Source: Halorubrum sp. CBA1229
Lineage (GTDB): Archaea > Halobacteriota > Halobacteria > Halobacteriales > Haloferacaceae
Reading direction: 5' to 3'
Assembly (NCBI RefSeq): GCF_003721435.2
Contig: NZ_CP054585.1
Span: 124,001-188,000, forward strand
DNA: 64,000 nucleotides
Below, piece after piece: positions 49,122 through 55,776 of the stretch. The stretch's first letter is position 1, and every line of letters starts with the position of its first letter. The translations under genes and the position numbers were made by a program. Below the pieces are notes generated by a model. It saw only the letters and a list, made by a program, of their open reading frames with translations. It searched no databases and was not told the origin of the DNA.

Positions 49122-49904
49122 ATGAGCGGGAAACCGACCGTCGGCGAGTACATGACCCGCGACGTCGAGACCGTGAGCCCCGACGAGACGGTCGGCGAGG
49201 TCGCGCAGCGGATGGCCGAGAGCGACGGCCACAACGGGTTCCCCGTCACGCAGGGTCGGACCGTCGAGGGGTTCGTCGCGGCCGCCGACCTGCTGCTCGC
49301 CGACGACGAGTCGCCCGTGTTCACCGTGATGTCGGACGACCTCATCGTCGCGCACCCGGACATGAAGGTGACCGACGCCGCACGGGTCATCCTCCGCTCC
49401 GGGATCCAGCGGCTGCCCGTCGTCGACGACGCCGACAACCTCGTTGGGATCATCTCGAACACGGACGTGGTCCGGTCGCAGATCGAGCGCGCCACGCCGA
49501 GCAAGGTGGGGAAGCTGATGCGGACGCTCGAACAGATCCACGGCGTCGCCCTCGACGAGGAGCGCCGGGAGGTCCGCCTCACCAACCTGATCCCGACGCA
49601 GGCGCGGGTGTACGCCGACGAGCTGGAGGGTCGCCAGTACGAGCTGGAGCGAGGACTCGCGGAGCCGCTCGTCGTCATCGACAACGGCGGCACGCTCCAC
49701 CTCGCCGACGGTCACCACCGAGTGATGGCGGCCCACGAGGCGGGCATCGAGACGATGGACGCGTACGTGATCGTGCCAGAGCGCGCGGTCGATCTCGGGA
49801 TGGCCCAGACCGCCGAGAAGGAGGGGTTACACGACATCACCGACATCGAGATCGTCGACTACGCGCGCCACCCCCTCGTGGAGACAACGAAGCGGCTGCA
49901 GTGA
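49122..49904 (+). CDS. CBS-domain protein with ParB-like C-terminal domain
   Basis: 260 residues. Two CBS motifs fill residues 1-128: VGEYMTRDVETVSPDETVGEVAQRM and VMSDDLIVAHPDMKVTDAARVILRSGIQRLPVVDDADNLVGIISNTD. The second half has LIPTQARVYADELEGRQYELERGLAEPLVVIDNGGTLHLADGHHRVMAA, whose DGHHR with P.VV... is the ParB/sulfiredoxin-type nuclease-like pattern. The CBS pair probably binds adenosine nucleotides as a regulatory module. Such CBS-ParB fusions are found in many haloarchaea and are uncharacterised. A TTTTTATTC TATA box lies about 28 bp before the ATG. Confidence 0.85.
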   Translation: MSGKPTVGEYMTRDVETVSPDETVGEVAQRMAESDGHNGFPVTQGRTVEGFVAAADLLLADDESPVFTVMSDDLIVAHPDMKVTDAARVILRSGIQRLPVVDDADNLVGIISNTDVVRSQIERATPSKVGKLMRTLEQIHGVALDEERREVRLTNLIPTQARVYADELEGRQYELERGLAEPLVVIDNGGTLHLADGHHRVMAAHEAGIETMDAYVIVPERAVDLGMAQTAEKEGLHDITDIEIVDYARHPLVETTKRLQ

Positions 49905-49980
49905 CCGGGAAACGCGGACCGAAGGCGTCTGCGGTCCGCGACGGGTGGGGTTTTATGTAATCAGACGGAAATGTATCGGT

Positions 49981-50226
49981 ATGGGATCACGTATCCGACG
50001 CGCACTCTCCCGGGCAACGCTCGCCGCGGTCGGCGCGGCCGCCGGCGGTTGGGCCGGCGGACTGATCAGTCGGCAGGCCGCGAGCAGCGGCGCCGCCCTC
50101 GGCGCGTTCGCCGGCGCGACTGTCGCGGACGTTCGCTCCGATCCGGGCGGCTTCCTCGCGGCCCTCCGGTCGGACGAGGACGACGAGGCGCTCGACGCGG
50201 CCGACGACGCGCCGAGCGCGCAGTGA
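49981..50226 (+). CDS. Small protein with Gly/Ala-rich membrane-like helix
   Basis: 81 residues. The basic N-terminus MGSRIRRALSR precedes a Gly/Ala-rich stretch (about 13-48: AAVGAAAGGWAGGLISRQAASSGAALGAFAGATVADV) that could form a glycine-zipper hairpin in the membrane. The tail after residue 50 is acidic and ends DDAPSAQ. It is not similar to any family I recognise. ATG 49981 is preferred over the in-frame ATG at 49945, as the upstream GTTTTATGTAATC patch is the likely TATA box. It is followed by nop5 after 74 bp. Confidence 0.6.
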   Translation: MGSRIRRALSRATLAAVGAAAGGWAGGLISRQAASSGAALGAFAGATVADVRSDPGGFLAALRSDEDDEALDAADDAPSAQ

Positions 50227-50300
50227 GGCGGCCGCCGGCCACCCCGCCCCCCGTGGCCGTTCGGGAACGCCTATACGACGGGAACGAGTAGCCGCCGGTA

Positions 50301-51206
50301 ATGACCGACACCGACGCCGACGCGGGCTGGTTCGCGGACCCCGCCGACGAGGCGGCCGGGCGCGACGCGGCCGCCGCCCGCGACCGGATCGCGAACGGAG
50401 AGGCGGATCGGCCCCGCGACTGGCCGGCGCTCGCCGTCGAGACCGGGTTCGCCGACTCGACCGAGGAGTACTACGACCGGCTTCACGAGGCGACTGTGGC
50501 GGCGACCCGCGCGACCGTCCGCGAGCGCGAGCGCGCCGACGACCAGCAGCTGATCCACGCCGTGCGGGCGATGGACGACTGCGAGCGCACCGCCAACGAG
50601 CTGGCCGAGCGCGCCGCCGAGTGGGCGGGGAGCCTGTTCGACGACGCCGAACCGGGGATCGAGGGCGCCCGCGCGGTGGCGGCGCGAGAGCCCGACACCG
50701 AACTGGAGCGCCGGGCCGTGTCGCTCGCGGAGCGCGTCGTCGGGCTCGCCGCCGAGCGCGACGCCCTCGCCGAGACGATCGACCGGATCGCGCCCGCGGT
50801 CGCGCCGAACCTCGCCGAGATGGCCGGCCCGGAGCTCGCGGCGCGGCTGATCGCGCTCGCCGGCGGGCTGGAGTCGCTCGCGAAGAAGCCCTCCGGCACC
50901 GTGCAGGTGCTCGGCGCGGAGGACGCGCTGTTCGCGCACCTCTCGGGGCGCGCGCCCTCGCCGAAACACGGGATCATCTACACGCACGACTACGTCCGGA
51001 ACACCCGCCCCGAAGATCGGGGATCGGCCGCCAGGGCGCTGGCCGGGAAGCTGACGCTCGCGGCCCGCGTCGACCACTACGCGGGGGAGCGCCGGGAGAC
51101 CCTCCACGCGGAGCTCCGCGAGCGGATGGCGACGATCCGAGCGCGGGCGGAGGCCGACAGCGCGGCGGACCGCGACGCCGACGGCGACGCGGAGGGCAAC
51201 GCGTGA
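50301..51206 (+). CDS. nop5: Nop5/Nop56/Nop58-family rRNA-processing protein
   Basis: 301 residues with the archaeal Nop5 layout. A short N-terminal domain is followed by the coiled coil. The C-terminal Nop domain has APNLAEMAGPELAARLIALAGGLESLAKKPSGTVQVLGAEDALFAHL, in which GA..ALF.HL is the diagnostic family motif. A helical tail (RGSAARALAGKLTLAARVDHYAGE) ends the protein. It scaffolds the C/D-box RNP that guides 2'-O-methylation of rRNA with L7Ae and fibrillarin. The fibrillarin gene follows at once and its GTG start overlaps this gene's TGA (51203-51206). Confidence 0.95.
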   Translation: MTDTDADAGWFADPADEAAGRDAAAARDRIANGEADRPRDWPALAVETGFADSTEEYYDRLHEATVAATRATVRERERADDQQLIHAVRAMDDCERTANELAERAAEWAGSLFDDAEPGIEGARAVAAREPDTELERRAVSLAERVVGLAAERDALAETIDRIAPAVAPNLAEMAGPELAARLIALAGGLESLAKKPSGTVQVLGAEDALFAHLSGRAPSPKHGIIYTHDYVRNTRPEDRGSAARALAGKLTLAARVDHYAGERRETLHAELRERMATIRARAEADSAADRDADGDAEGNA

Positions 51207-51841
51207 GCGACTCCGACCTGCCGGCCGGCGTCGAACGCCGCGAGATCGCCGGCGAGACGCGGCTGGCGACGCGCGGGCCCCCCGTGTACGGCGAGCCGAC
51301 CGCCGACGGCTGGCGGGCGTGGGACCCCGAGCGCTCGAAGCTCGGCGGGATGTTCGAGCTCGGCCTCGACACCGGCCTGAGCGGGGGCGAGACGGTGCTT
51401 TATTTGGGGGCGGCCAGCGGAACGACCGTCAGCCACGTCGCCGACTTCGCGGGGCCGACCTACGCGGTCGAGTTCGCCCCGCGCCCCGCCCGCGACCTCC
51501 TCGACGCCGCCGAGCCGCGCGACCGACTGTTCCCGCTGTTGAAGGACGCCCGGAAGCCGGAGACGTACGCGCACGTCGTGGAGGCCGACGTCGACGCGAT
51601 CGTGCAGGACGTCGCGACGCGGGGACAGGCGACCGTGGCGGCACGGAACGCCCGGTTCCTCGCCGAGGACGGGCGGCTACTGCTCGCGGTGAAGGCGCGC
51701 AGCGAGGACGCCACCGCGGAGCCGAGCGACGTGTTCGCGGCCGCGCTCGACGAGCTCCGCGAGACGTACGAGATCCTAGCGACGCAACGTCTCGACCGGT
51801 ACCACGAGGACCACCTCGGCGTCGTCGCGACGCCGCGCTGA
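51203..51841 (+). CDS. flpA: Fibrillarin-like rRNA/tRNA 2'-O-methyltransferase
   Basis: 212 residues beginning with GTG at 51203. The fibrillarin signature is visible: TVLYLGAASGTTVSHVADF (motif I, near 68-86), YAVEFAPRPARDLL (acidic motif with the usual VE-F.P), PLLKDARKPETY and VVEADVDAIVQDVATRGQ. The N-terminal RAWDPERSKLGGMF is the fibrillarin W.P.RSK..A.. signature. It is the catalytic subunit of the C/D-box RNP. The start overlaps nop5 by 4 bp (GTGA), so the two are translationally coupled, a common archaeal pairing. The methyl donor is SAM. Confidence 0.95.
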   Translation: MSDSDLPAGVERREIAGETRLATRGPPVYGEPTADGWRAWDPERSKLGGMFELGLDTGLSGGETVLYLGAASGTTVSHVADFAGPTYAVEFAPRPARDLLDAAEPRDRLFPLLKDARKPETYAHVVEADVDAIVQDVATRGQATVAARNARFLAEDGRLLLAVKARSEDATAEPSDVFAAALDELRETYEILATQRLDRYHEDHLGVVATPR

Positions 51842-51905
51842 CGGGTCGGCGGTGACACGGGAAGAGGACGGTCACGCCGCGGTTCCGGGAACCCCCCGGA
51901 TCCGC

Positions 51906-52214
51906 CTACCACGTCGGCGGCGAGAAGCCGGCGTCTTTTAAGATGGGCTTCCAGCGCTTCTGGACGGAGAGCCGGGAGACGCCCATCGCGTCGGCGACGG
52001 CGGACTGCGAGCGCTCCTGCCCGCGGATCAGCGCGGCGGCGTAGAGGCTGGCGGCGGCCGCGACGCGCTTCCCGCGCTCGTCGTCCGGCGCTCGCGACAG
52101 GAACAGGTCCGTCGCCGTCGAGAGCGCCTCCTCGTCGAGGTCGAGCGTCGCGCACGCGTCGTCGAGCCGGTCGATCCACGCCGCGTTGTCGACGCGATCG
52201 CTCGCTCGATACAT
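51906..52214 (-). CDS. TFB-like single-cyclin-repeat transcription factor
   Basis: 102-residue protein carrying only one TFIIB-type cyclin repeat: LDDACATLDLDEEALSTATDLFLSRAPDDERGKRVAAAASLYAAALIRGQERSQSAVADAMGVSRLSVQKRWKPIL. The last part is the repeat's DNA-contacting helix pair with recognition helix SRLSVQKRW. There is no zinc ribbon or B-finger, so it cannot recruit RNA polymerase by itself. Haloarchaea have several full-length TFBs. Such short single-repeat proteins are probably regulators or TFB competitors (inference). It is divergent from the endonuclease III gene. Confidence 0.8.
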   Translation of the reverse strand: MYRASDRVDNAAWIDRLDDACATLDLDEEALSTATDLFLSRAPDDERGKRVAAAASLYAAALIRGQERSQSAVADAMGVSRLSVQKRWKPILKDAGFSPPTW

Positions 52215-52369
52215 ACCCGTCTCTTGAGCGGTACGGTATAAAAAGGCCGCGCGAGGGGCACCGCCGATCGGGGGTTCGAGCGAGCCCGGGGGCGGGGCGG
52301 CTGGCGTCGAGGGGCGGGGGCGATCGCCCCGTCCGTCGCCCTGAAGTCCGCGCCGCCCGTACCGCGGGT

Positions 52370-53071
52370 ATGTCCACGCAAGCGTGGGACGAGACGCGGG
52401 TGCGCGAGCTGCACGACGACCTGGTGGCGCTGTACGAGCCGGTGGACCGCGTCGCCGAGCACGGCGCCGACCCGACCGCCGAGCCCGGCGAGGGCGTGCG
52501 CCAGCTGGTGACGACGATCCTCTCGCAGAACGTCGCCGACGCGAACACGAGCCGCGCGACGGAGGCGCTGTTCGACCGCTACGACGACTTCGCGGCCATC
52601 GAGGCCGCCGACCACGACGAGCTGGCCGAGACGATCCGCGTGGCGGGGCTCGCCGACCAGAAGGCCGCGCGTATCCAGCGCGCGCTCGCAGCCATCCGCG
52701 AGGAGACCGGCGGCGCCTACTCGCTGGCGTTCCTCGACGCGATGGCGACCGCTGACGCGAAAGAGTGGCTCACGGCGATCAAAGGCGTCGGCCCGAAGAC
52801 CGCTAGCGTCGTCTTGAACTTCCACTTCGGCAAGCCGACGATGGCGGTCGACACCCACGTCGAGCGCGTCTCGAAGCGCTTCGGGCTCGTCCCGGCGTCG
52901 GCCTCGAATCAGGCCGCCCACGACGCCCTCGACGGGCTGGTGCCCGACGAGCTGATCTACCCGCTCCACGTCCTGTTGATCCGCCACGGTCGGACGCACT
53001 GCTCGGCGCGGGGCGCCGACTGCGACAACCCCGTCTGCGAGCGCTACTGCGACTGCGCGTTCTGCGCGTGA
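52370..53071 (+). CDS. nth: Endonuclease III-type DNA glycosylase/AP lyase
   Basis: 233 residues of the HhH-GPD superfamily. The helix-hairpin-helix is AIKGVGPKTASVVLNF with the catalytic lysine position (PKTA), followed by AVDTHVERVSKRFG with the catalytic aspartate. TTILSQNVADANTSRATEALF matches the family's LS.QT.D. N-terminal phrase. The C-terminus carries a Cys-rich cluster (C.ARGADCDNPVCERYCDCAFC) where Nth has its 4Fe-4S cluster, though spacing differs from the E. coli C-X6-C-X2-C-X5-C. It excises oxidised pyrimidines in base excision repair. The ATG at 52370 starts about 155 bp from the divergent TFB-like gene. Confidence 0.92.
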   Translation: MSTQAWDETRVRELHDDLVALYEPVDRVAEHGADPTAEPGEGVRQLVTTILSQNVADANTSRATEALFDRYDDFAAIEAADHDELAETIRVAGLADQKAARIQRALAAIREETGGAYSLAFLDAMATADAKEWLTAIKGVGPKTASVVLNFHFGKPTMAVDTHVERVSKRFGLVPASASNQAAHDALDGLVPDELIYPLHVLLIRHGRTHCSARGADCDNPVCERYCDCAFCA

Positions 53072-53128
53072 GGACGAGCCCGCGCGTGAGGCGAGCGCCT
53101 ATACTCGTCCGCCGATAGGGACACACCC

Positions 53129-53701
53129 ATGCACGCGCAGATCGGCGAGGTCCTGAGCGCAGTCCGGTGGGTCGACGGCCTCGCGGCCGAGTTCGTCGCC
53201 GCGATCCGAACGCCGTTCCTGACCGAGATGATGACGTCGATGACGGGGCTCGGCTCCGTCACGGCCGGCGTCGTGTTCGTCGGCCTCTTCTACCTCGCCG
53301 GCTGGCGCGAGGAGTTCGTCAAGGGCGTCGTCGCGCTCTCGCTGCTCGGGATCGTCGTCTGGGCGCTGATGACGCTCGTCGAGCGCCCGTTCCCGCCGAA
53401 CCCGATCTGCGTGACCGAGGGCGACGCCGGGACCACGAGCTCGTTCCCCTCCGGCCACTCGGCCGCGGTGACGGCCTACGCAGGGATCGCGTGGAACTCC
53501 GACGAGCTCCCCTTCGCGGTCGCCGCCGGCTTCGCCGGGCTGATCTCCTTCTCGCGGATCTACCTCGGCACGCACTACCTCTCGGACACCCTCTTCGGGA
53601 TCGGGCTCGGGATCGCCGCCGTGCTGTTCGCGGAGTGGCTCCTCGGCCGCGTCGGCGAGGAGGCGGTGCTCGATCGGCTCCCGTTCGAGGCGGACATCTG
53701 A
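53129..53701 (+). CDS. PAP2-family membrane phosphatase
   Basis: 190 residues with six transmembrane helices. The phosphatase motifs are present, with ERPFPPN in place of the first K..RP block, FPSGHSAAVT (PSGH) and SRIYLGTHYLSD (SR....H...D). This is the phosphatidic-acid-phosphatase/undecaprenyl-pyrophosphatase-type active site. The first motif lacks the lysine of KxxxxxxRP. Haloarchaeal homologues are annotated as phosphoesterase PA-phosphatase related, and dolichol-phosphate or polyprenyl-diphosphate recycling is a reasonable but unproven role. The gene begins 57 bp after nth on the same strand. Confidence 0.87.
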   Translation: MHAQIGEVLSAVRWVDGLAAEFVAAIRTPFLTEMMTSMTGLGSVTAGVVFVGLFYLAGWREEFVKGVVALSLLGIVVWALMTLVERPFPPNPICVTEGDAGTTSSFPSGHSAAVTAYAGIAWNSDELPFAVAAGFAGLISFSRIYLGTHYLSDTLFGIGLGIAAVLFAEWLLGRVGEEAVLDRLPFEADI

Positions 53702-53811
53702 CTCGACGCCCGTCGGAACCCCCCGCGAGGTCGGCCCGGCACGATCCTCCTCCGAGCGATGGGAGCCGAGGGCGCGGAACATTTATCGGATCGAAGTCAG
53801 TCGCTTCGCGC

Positions 53812-54024
53812 ATGCCCGGTCGCTCGTCGAACTCCCCGCTCGGCAGGGCCGTCGGCCTCGTCGTCGCCGGCCTCGCAGTCGCCCTCTTCGCGCTGAACCG
53901 GTGGACCGGTCTGAACGTTCCGTACGGCTACGACTCGGGAAGCGACGCGTTGTTTCTCGTGGGAGCGGCCGTCGCCGCCGTCGCCGTCGCCATCGGCGGG
54001 TACCGGTACCTCTCCGGGAAGTGA
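53812..54024 (+). CDS. Small two-helix membrane protein, haloarchaeal
   Basis: 70 residues. Two transmembrane helices (about 10-27, AVGLVVAGLAVALFALN, and 44-63, DALFLVGAAVAAVAVAIGGYRYL) flank a hydrophilic loop GLNVPYGYDSGS. The family is unrecognised. The ATG at 53812 is preceded by ATTTATCGG at about 53781-53789, i.e. about 25-30 bp upstream, which looks like the TATA box, so it is probably leaderless. It ends shortly before the AT-rich region that leads to the tRNA-Leu gene. Confidence 0.62.
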   Translation: MPGRSSNSPLGRAVGLVVAGLAVALFALNRWTGLNVPYGYDSGSDALFLVGAAVAAVAVAIGGYRYLSGK

Positions 54025-54248
54025 GGATGGCGACGAGGCCGGCGCCGGTATTTAAAAAGATCCGAACGCGAACGTCGGTATCGCATAACGCTACGCCGTG
54101 GATTACTTTTAAACAAACAAGGTGAGACACCCGCGATACCAGCACGATCACGAGATACGAAATGGCTATAAGCGAGCGCAAAATATGCGCACACGGCGCG
54201 TTAGAGCCCTTGTGGTTGGCGATTAAGTGGCTCTGACCGCAAGAATAA
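54025..54248. other. Intergenic region with the tRNA-Leu promoter
   Basis: No convincing protein frame. AT-rich patches GTATTTAAAAAG (about 54049-54060) and ACTTTTAAAC (about 54106-54115) look like TATA-type elements. A GCGATTAAG patch about 25 bp before the tRNA start is the best candidate for its own TATA box. Confidence 0.5.
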
Positions 54249-54333
54249 GCGCGGGTTGCCGAGCCAGGCCAAAGGCGTAGCGCTTAGGACGCTATCCCGT
54301 AGGGGTCCGCCGGTTCGAATCCGGTCCCGCGCA
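54249..54333 (+). tRNA. tRNA-Leu (anticodon UAG), no intron
   Basis: Complete class II cloverleaf of 85 nt. The acceptor GCGCGGG pairs with CCCGCGC, with discriminator A. The D-arm is GCCG...GGC. The anticodon stem TAGCG/CGCTA carries loop CTTAGGA, giving anticodon TAG. A long variable arm TCCCGTAGGGGTCC follows. The T-arm is GCCGG-TTCGAAT-CCGGT (one G-U pair). No CCA is encoded. It is followed by two echoes of its 3' end. Confidence 0.97.
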
Positions 54334-54421
54334 TGAGCGAACGAAGTGAGCGAAGAGCAGGAGCGGATTTGAGCCCAGCGAGAAAGGCGCAGCGAACGGA
54401 GTGAGCGAGCATTTCTCGCCT

Positions 54422-54445
54422 CGGTTCGAATCCGGTCCCGCGCAT
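54422..54445 (+). repeat. First exact 24-nt copy of the tRNA-Leu 3' end
   Basis: The 24 bases from the T-arm through the discriminator and one base beyond (54311-54334 in the tRNA) recur without mismatch, exactly 111 bp downstream. Confidence 0.97.
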
Positions 54446-54496
54446 ACTGCCTCGAACAAACGTGAGAGCCATGTATGCGCGGAGGATTCGAATCCT

Positions 54497-54530
54497 ACCA
54501 GACGCGCGCAGCGAAGCGAGCACGTCTGGT
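54497..54530 (+). repeat. Hairpin of the tRNA echo element (Leu locus)
   Basis: ACCAGACG (54497-54504) and CGTCTGGT (54523-54530) form a perfect 8-bp stem around an 18-nt loop CGCGCAGCGAAGCGAGCA. It lies between an inverted T-arm-like GGATTCGAATCC (54484-54495) and the second echo. The same core occurs on the minus strand at 22751-22783 beside tRNA-Gly. Confidence 0.85.
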
Positions 54531-54532
54531 TT

Positions 54533-54556
54533 CGGTTCGAATCCGGTCCCGCGCAT
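54533..54556 (+). repeat. Second exact 24-nt copy of the tRNA-Leu 3' end
   Basis: Identical to 54311-54334 and 54422-54445, again at exactly 111 bp. Each echo is separated from the previous copy by 87 unrelated-looking bases that keep the same length. Confidence 0.97.
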
Positions 54557-54777
54557 GCCTCTCCGAGCACTTCGCGAGGAGAGGCATCGCGACTGAGAGA
54601 CGGACGTGGCTGCCACGTACTTGCGTTTTGTTCCCAAGATCACTCACAATCGAAGGAGAAAAACGAGTCAGTCCCACGTTCCGAACCTCGCCGCCGGGCG
54701 CGCCGGATCGCTCCGAGAGCCCTCGTCCGATGACGGGCGTTCGAGCGGATACTTGATGTGTGAAGCGGCGGTCTCGC

Positions 54778-55125
54778 CTATTTTTCGAGCTTCTCGCGTC
54801 GGGCCTCGAACTCCTCGTCGGTGAGCTCCCCGCGGGCGTACGCCGCTCGGAGCTCCGCTATCGCGGGGTCCTGTGCCGTCTCCCGTTCGCCCAAGCGCCG
54901 GAAGAGGAGATAGCCGCCGACGACGATCACGAGGAGGAAGCTGAACGGGACGAGCATCCCGACGAACGGCCACCAGCCGCCCGTGCTACCGTACTGGCCC
55001 ATCACACCCCCGTAACCCATCATCCCGCCGAACCCCAGTCCCATCATGAGCAATGGGAGGAGGGCGAAGGCGCCGAAAATTAGGATCAGGATGGTCGTTG
55101 CGTCAAGTCGATCGCCGGAAGACAT
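54778..55125 (-). CDS. SHOCT-domain small membrane protein
   Basis: 115 residues. Two transmembrane helices (about 10-30, ILILIFGAFALLPLLMMGLGFGG, and 52-75, WPFVGMLVPFSFLLVIVVGGYLLF) are separated by a Gly/Met/Tyr-rich loop MMGYGGVMGQYGS. A C-terminal SHOCT helix pair reads AIAELRAAYARGELTDEEFEARREKLEK. SHOCT proteins of this type are widespread and probably act in membrane-protein oligomerisation. No specific function is known. The Met-rich loop could bind copper, which is an idea only. The DUF302 gene ends 6 bp upstream on the same strand, so the two form an operon. DUF302 and SHOCT genes often occur together. Confidence 0.87.
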   Translation of the reverse strand: MSSGDRLDATTILILIFGAFALLPLLMMGLGFGGMMGYGGVMGQYGSTGGWWPFVGMLVPFSFLLVIVVGGYLLFRRLGERETAQDPAIAELRAAYARGELTDEEFEARREKLEK

Positions 55126-55131
55126 CGGATA

Positions 55132-55548
55132 TCAGTCCTCCGAGACGGATTCGAACTCGCCCGCAACGGCCGCCAAGACGCGATCGATTCGCTCGGTGAC
55201 CTCGGCCCCGATCGGGTCGAGAGCGTCGTTGTCGGCGATCGCGAGCAGCCGCTTCGGATCGACCGCGCTCACCACGACGTCCCCCTCGTCGCTCTCGTAG
55301 ACGATGACGTTGCAGGGCAAGAGCGCGCCGAGTTCGATCTCCTCGGTCAGTCCGTCGTGTGCCAGCGGGGGGTTACACGCGCCGAGGATCCGATACTGAC
55401 GGAACTCCTCGCCGAGCTTCGCTTCGAGCGTCGCCTGGATGTCGATGTCGCTGAGGACGCCGAATCCCTCGTCGCCGAGGGCGGCGATCGTCGCGTCGAC
55501 GACGGCGTCGAACTCACCGGTGACTGCCGTCTCTCTTGTGTACTCCAT
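55132..55548 (-). CDS. DUF302-domain protein
   Basis: 138 residues. The DUF302 fold is recognisable by VDATIAALGDEGFGVLSDIDIQATLEAKLGEEFRQYRILGACNPPLAHDGL, with the ACNP motif, and LGALLPCNVIVYE with the LPCN motif. These two cysteine-containing motifs (CNP and PCN) are the family signature and could bind a metal or a sulfur species. No signal peptide. It is co-transcribed with the SHOCT protein. DUF302 proteins are frequently linked with sulfur or sulfide-quinone metabolism in other prokaryotes (association only). Confidence 0.9.
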   Translation of the reverse strand: MEYTRETAVTGEFDAVVDATIAALGDEGFGVLSDIDIQATLEAKLGEEFRQYRILGACNPPLAHDGLTEEIELGALLPCNVIVYESDEGDVVVSAVDPKRLLAIADNDALDPIGAEVTERIDRVLAAVAGEFESVSED

Positions 55549-55776
55549 GAACTACTACACGCCGGTGCCGTGGTTAAGGGTTTGGTCCGGCGGTCGAGAG
55601 AGGCCACGCTCGCACCCACCCCGGAGTCGACGAGGACCATGCCGAGCGAGTCGACGGGGACCATACCGATCGAAACAAGAGCGAAGCGAGAGGGCAAAGA
55701 GAAACGATATTCGTGTACACTGTCATGGATTGCTGGTTGCACCAATCCTATGTGGGCGTGTCGTATCGGTTGTCCC

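Noticed and set aside
54311-54556. tRNA 3'-end repeats as attL/attR of an integrated plasmid or virus
   Set aside because: Copies are only 111 bp apart, no integrase gene or foreign cargo lies between or near them, and the neighbours are ordinary chromosomal genes.
54284-54643. Open frames on the minus strand across the tRNA-Leu region encoding repeated MRGTGFEP.. / CAGPDSNR.. phrases
   Set aside because: These phrases are the reverse-strand translation of the tRNA T-arm and its echoes; they are a well-known false-ORF artefact around tRNA genes.
55623-55672. Short near-repeat GAGTCGACG(A/G)GGACCAT before the aminotransferase gene
   Set aside because: Only two imperfect copies of about 25 bp with no associated structure; insufficient to call a functional element.
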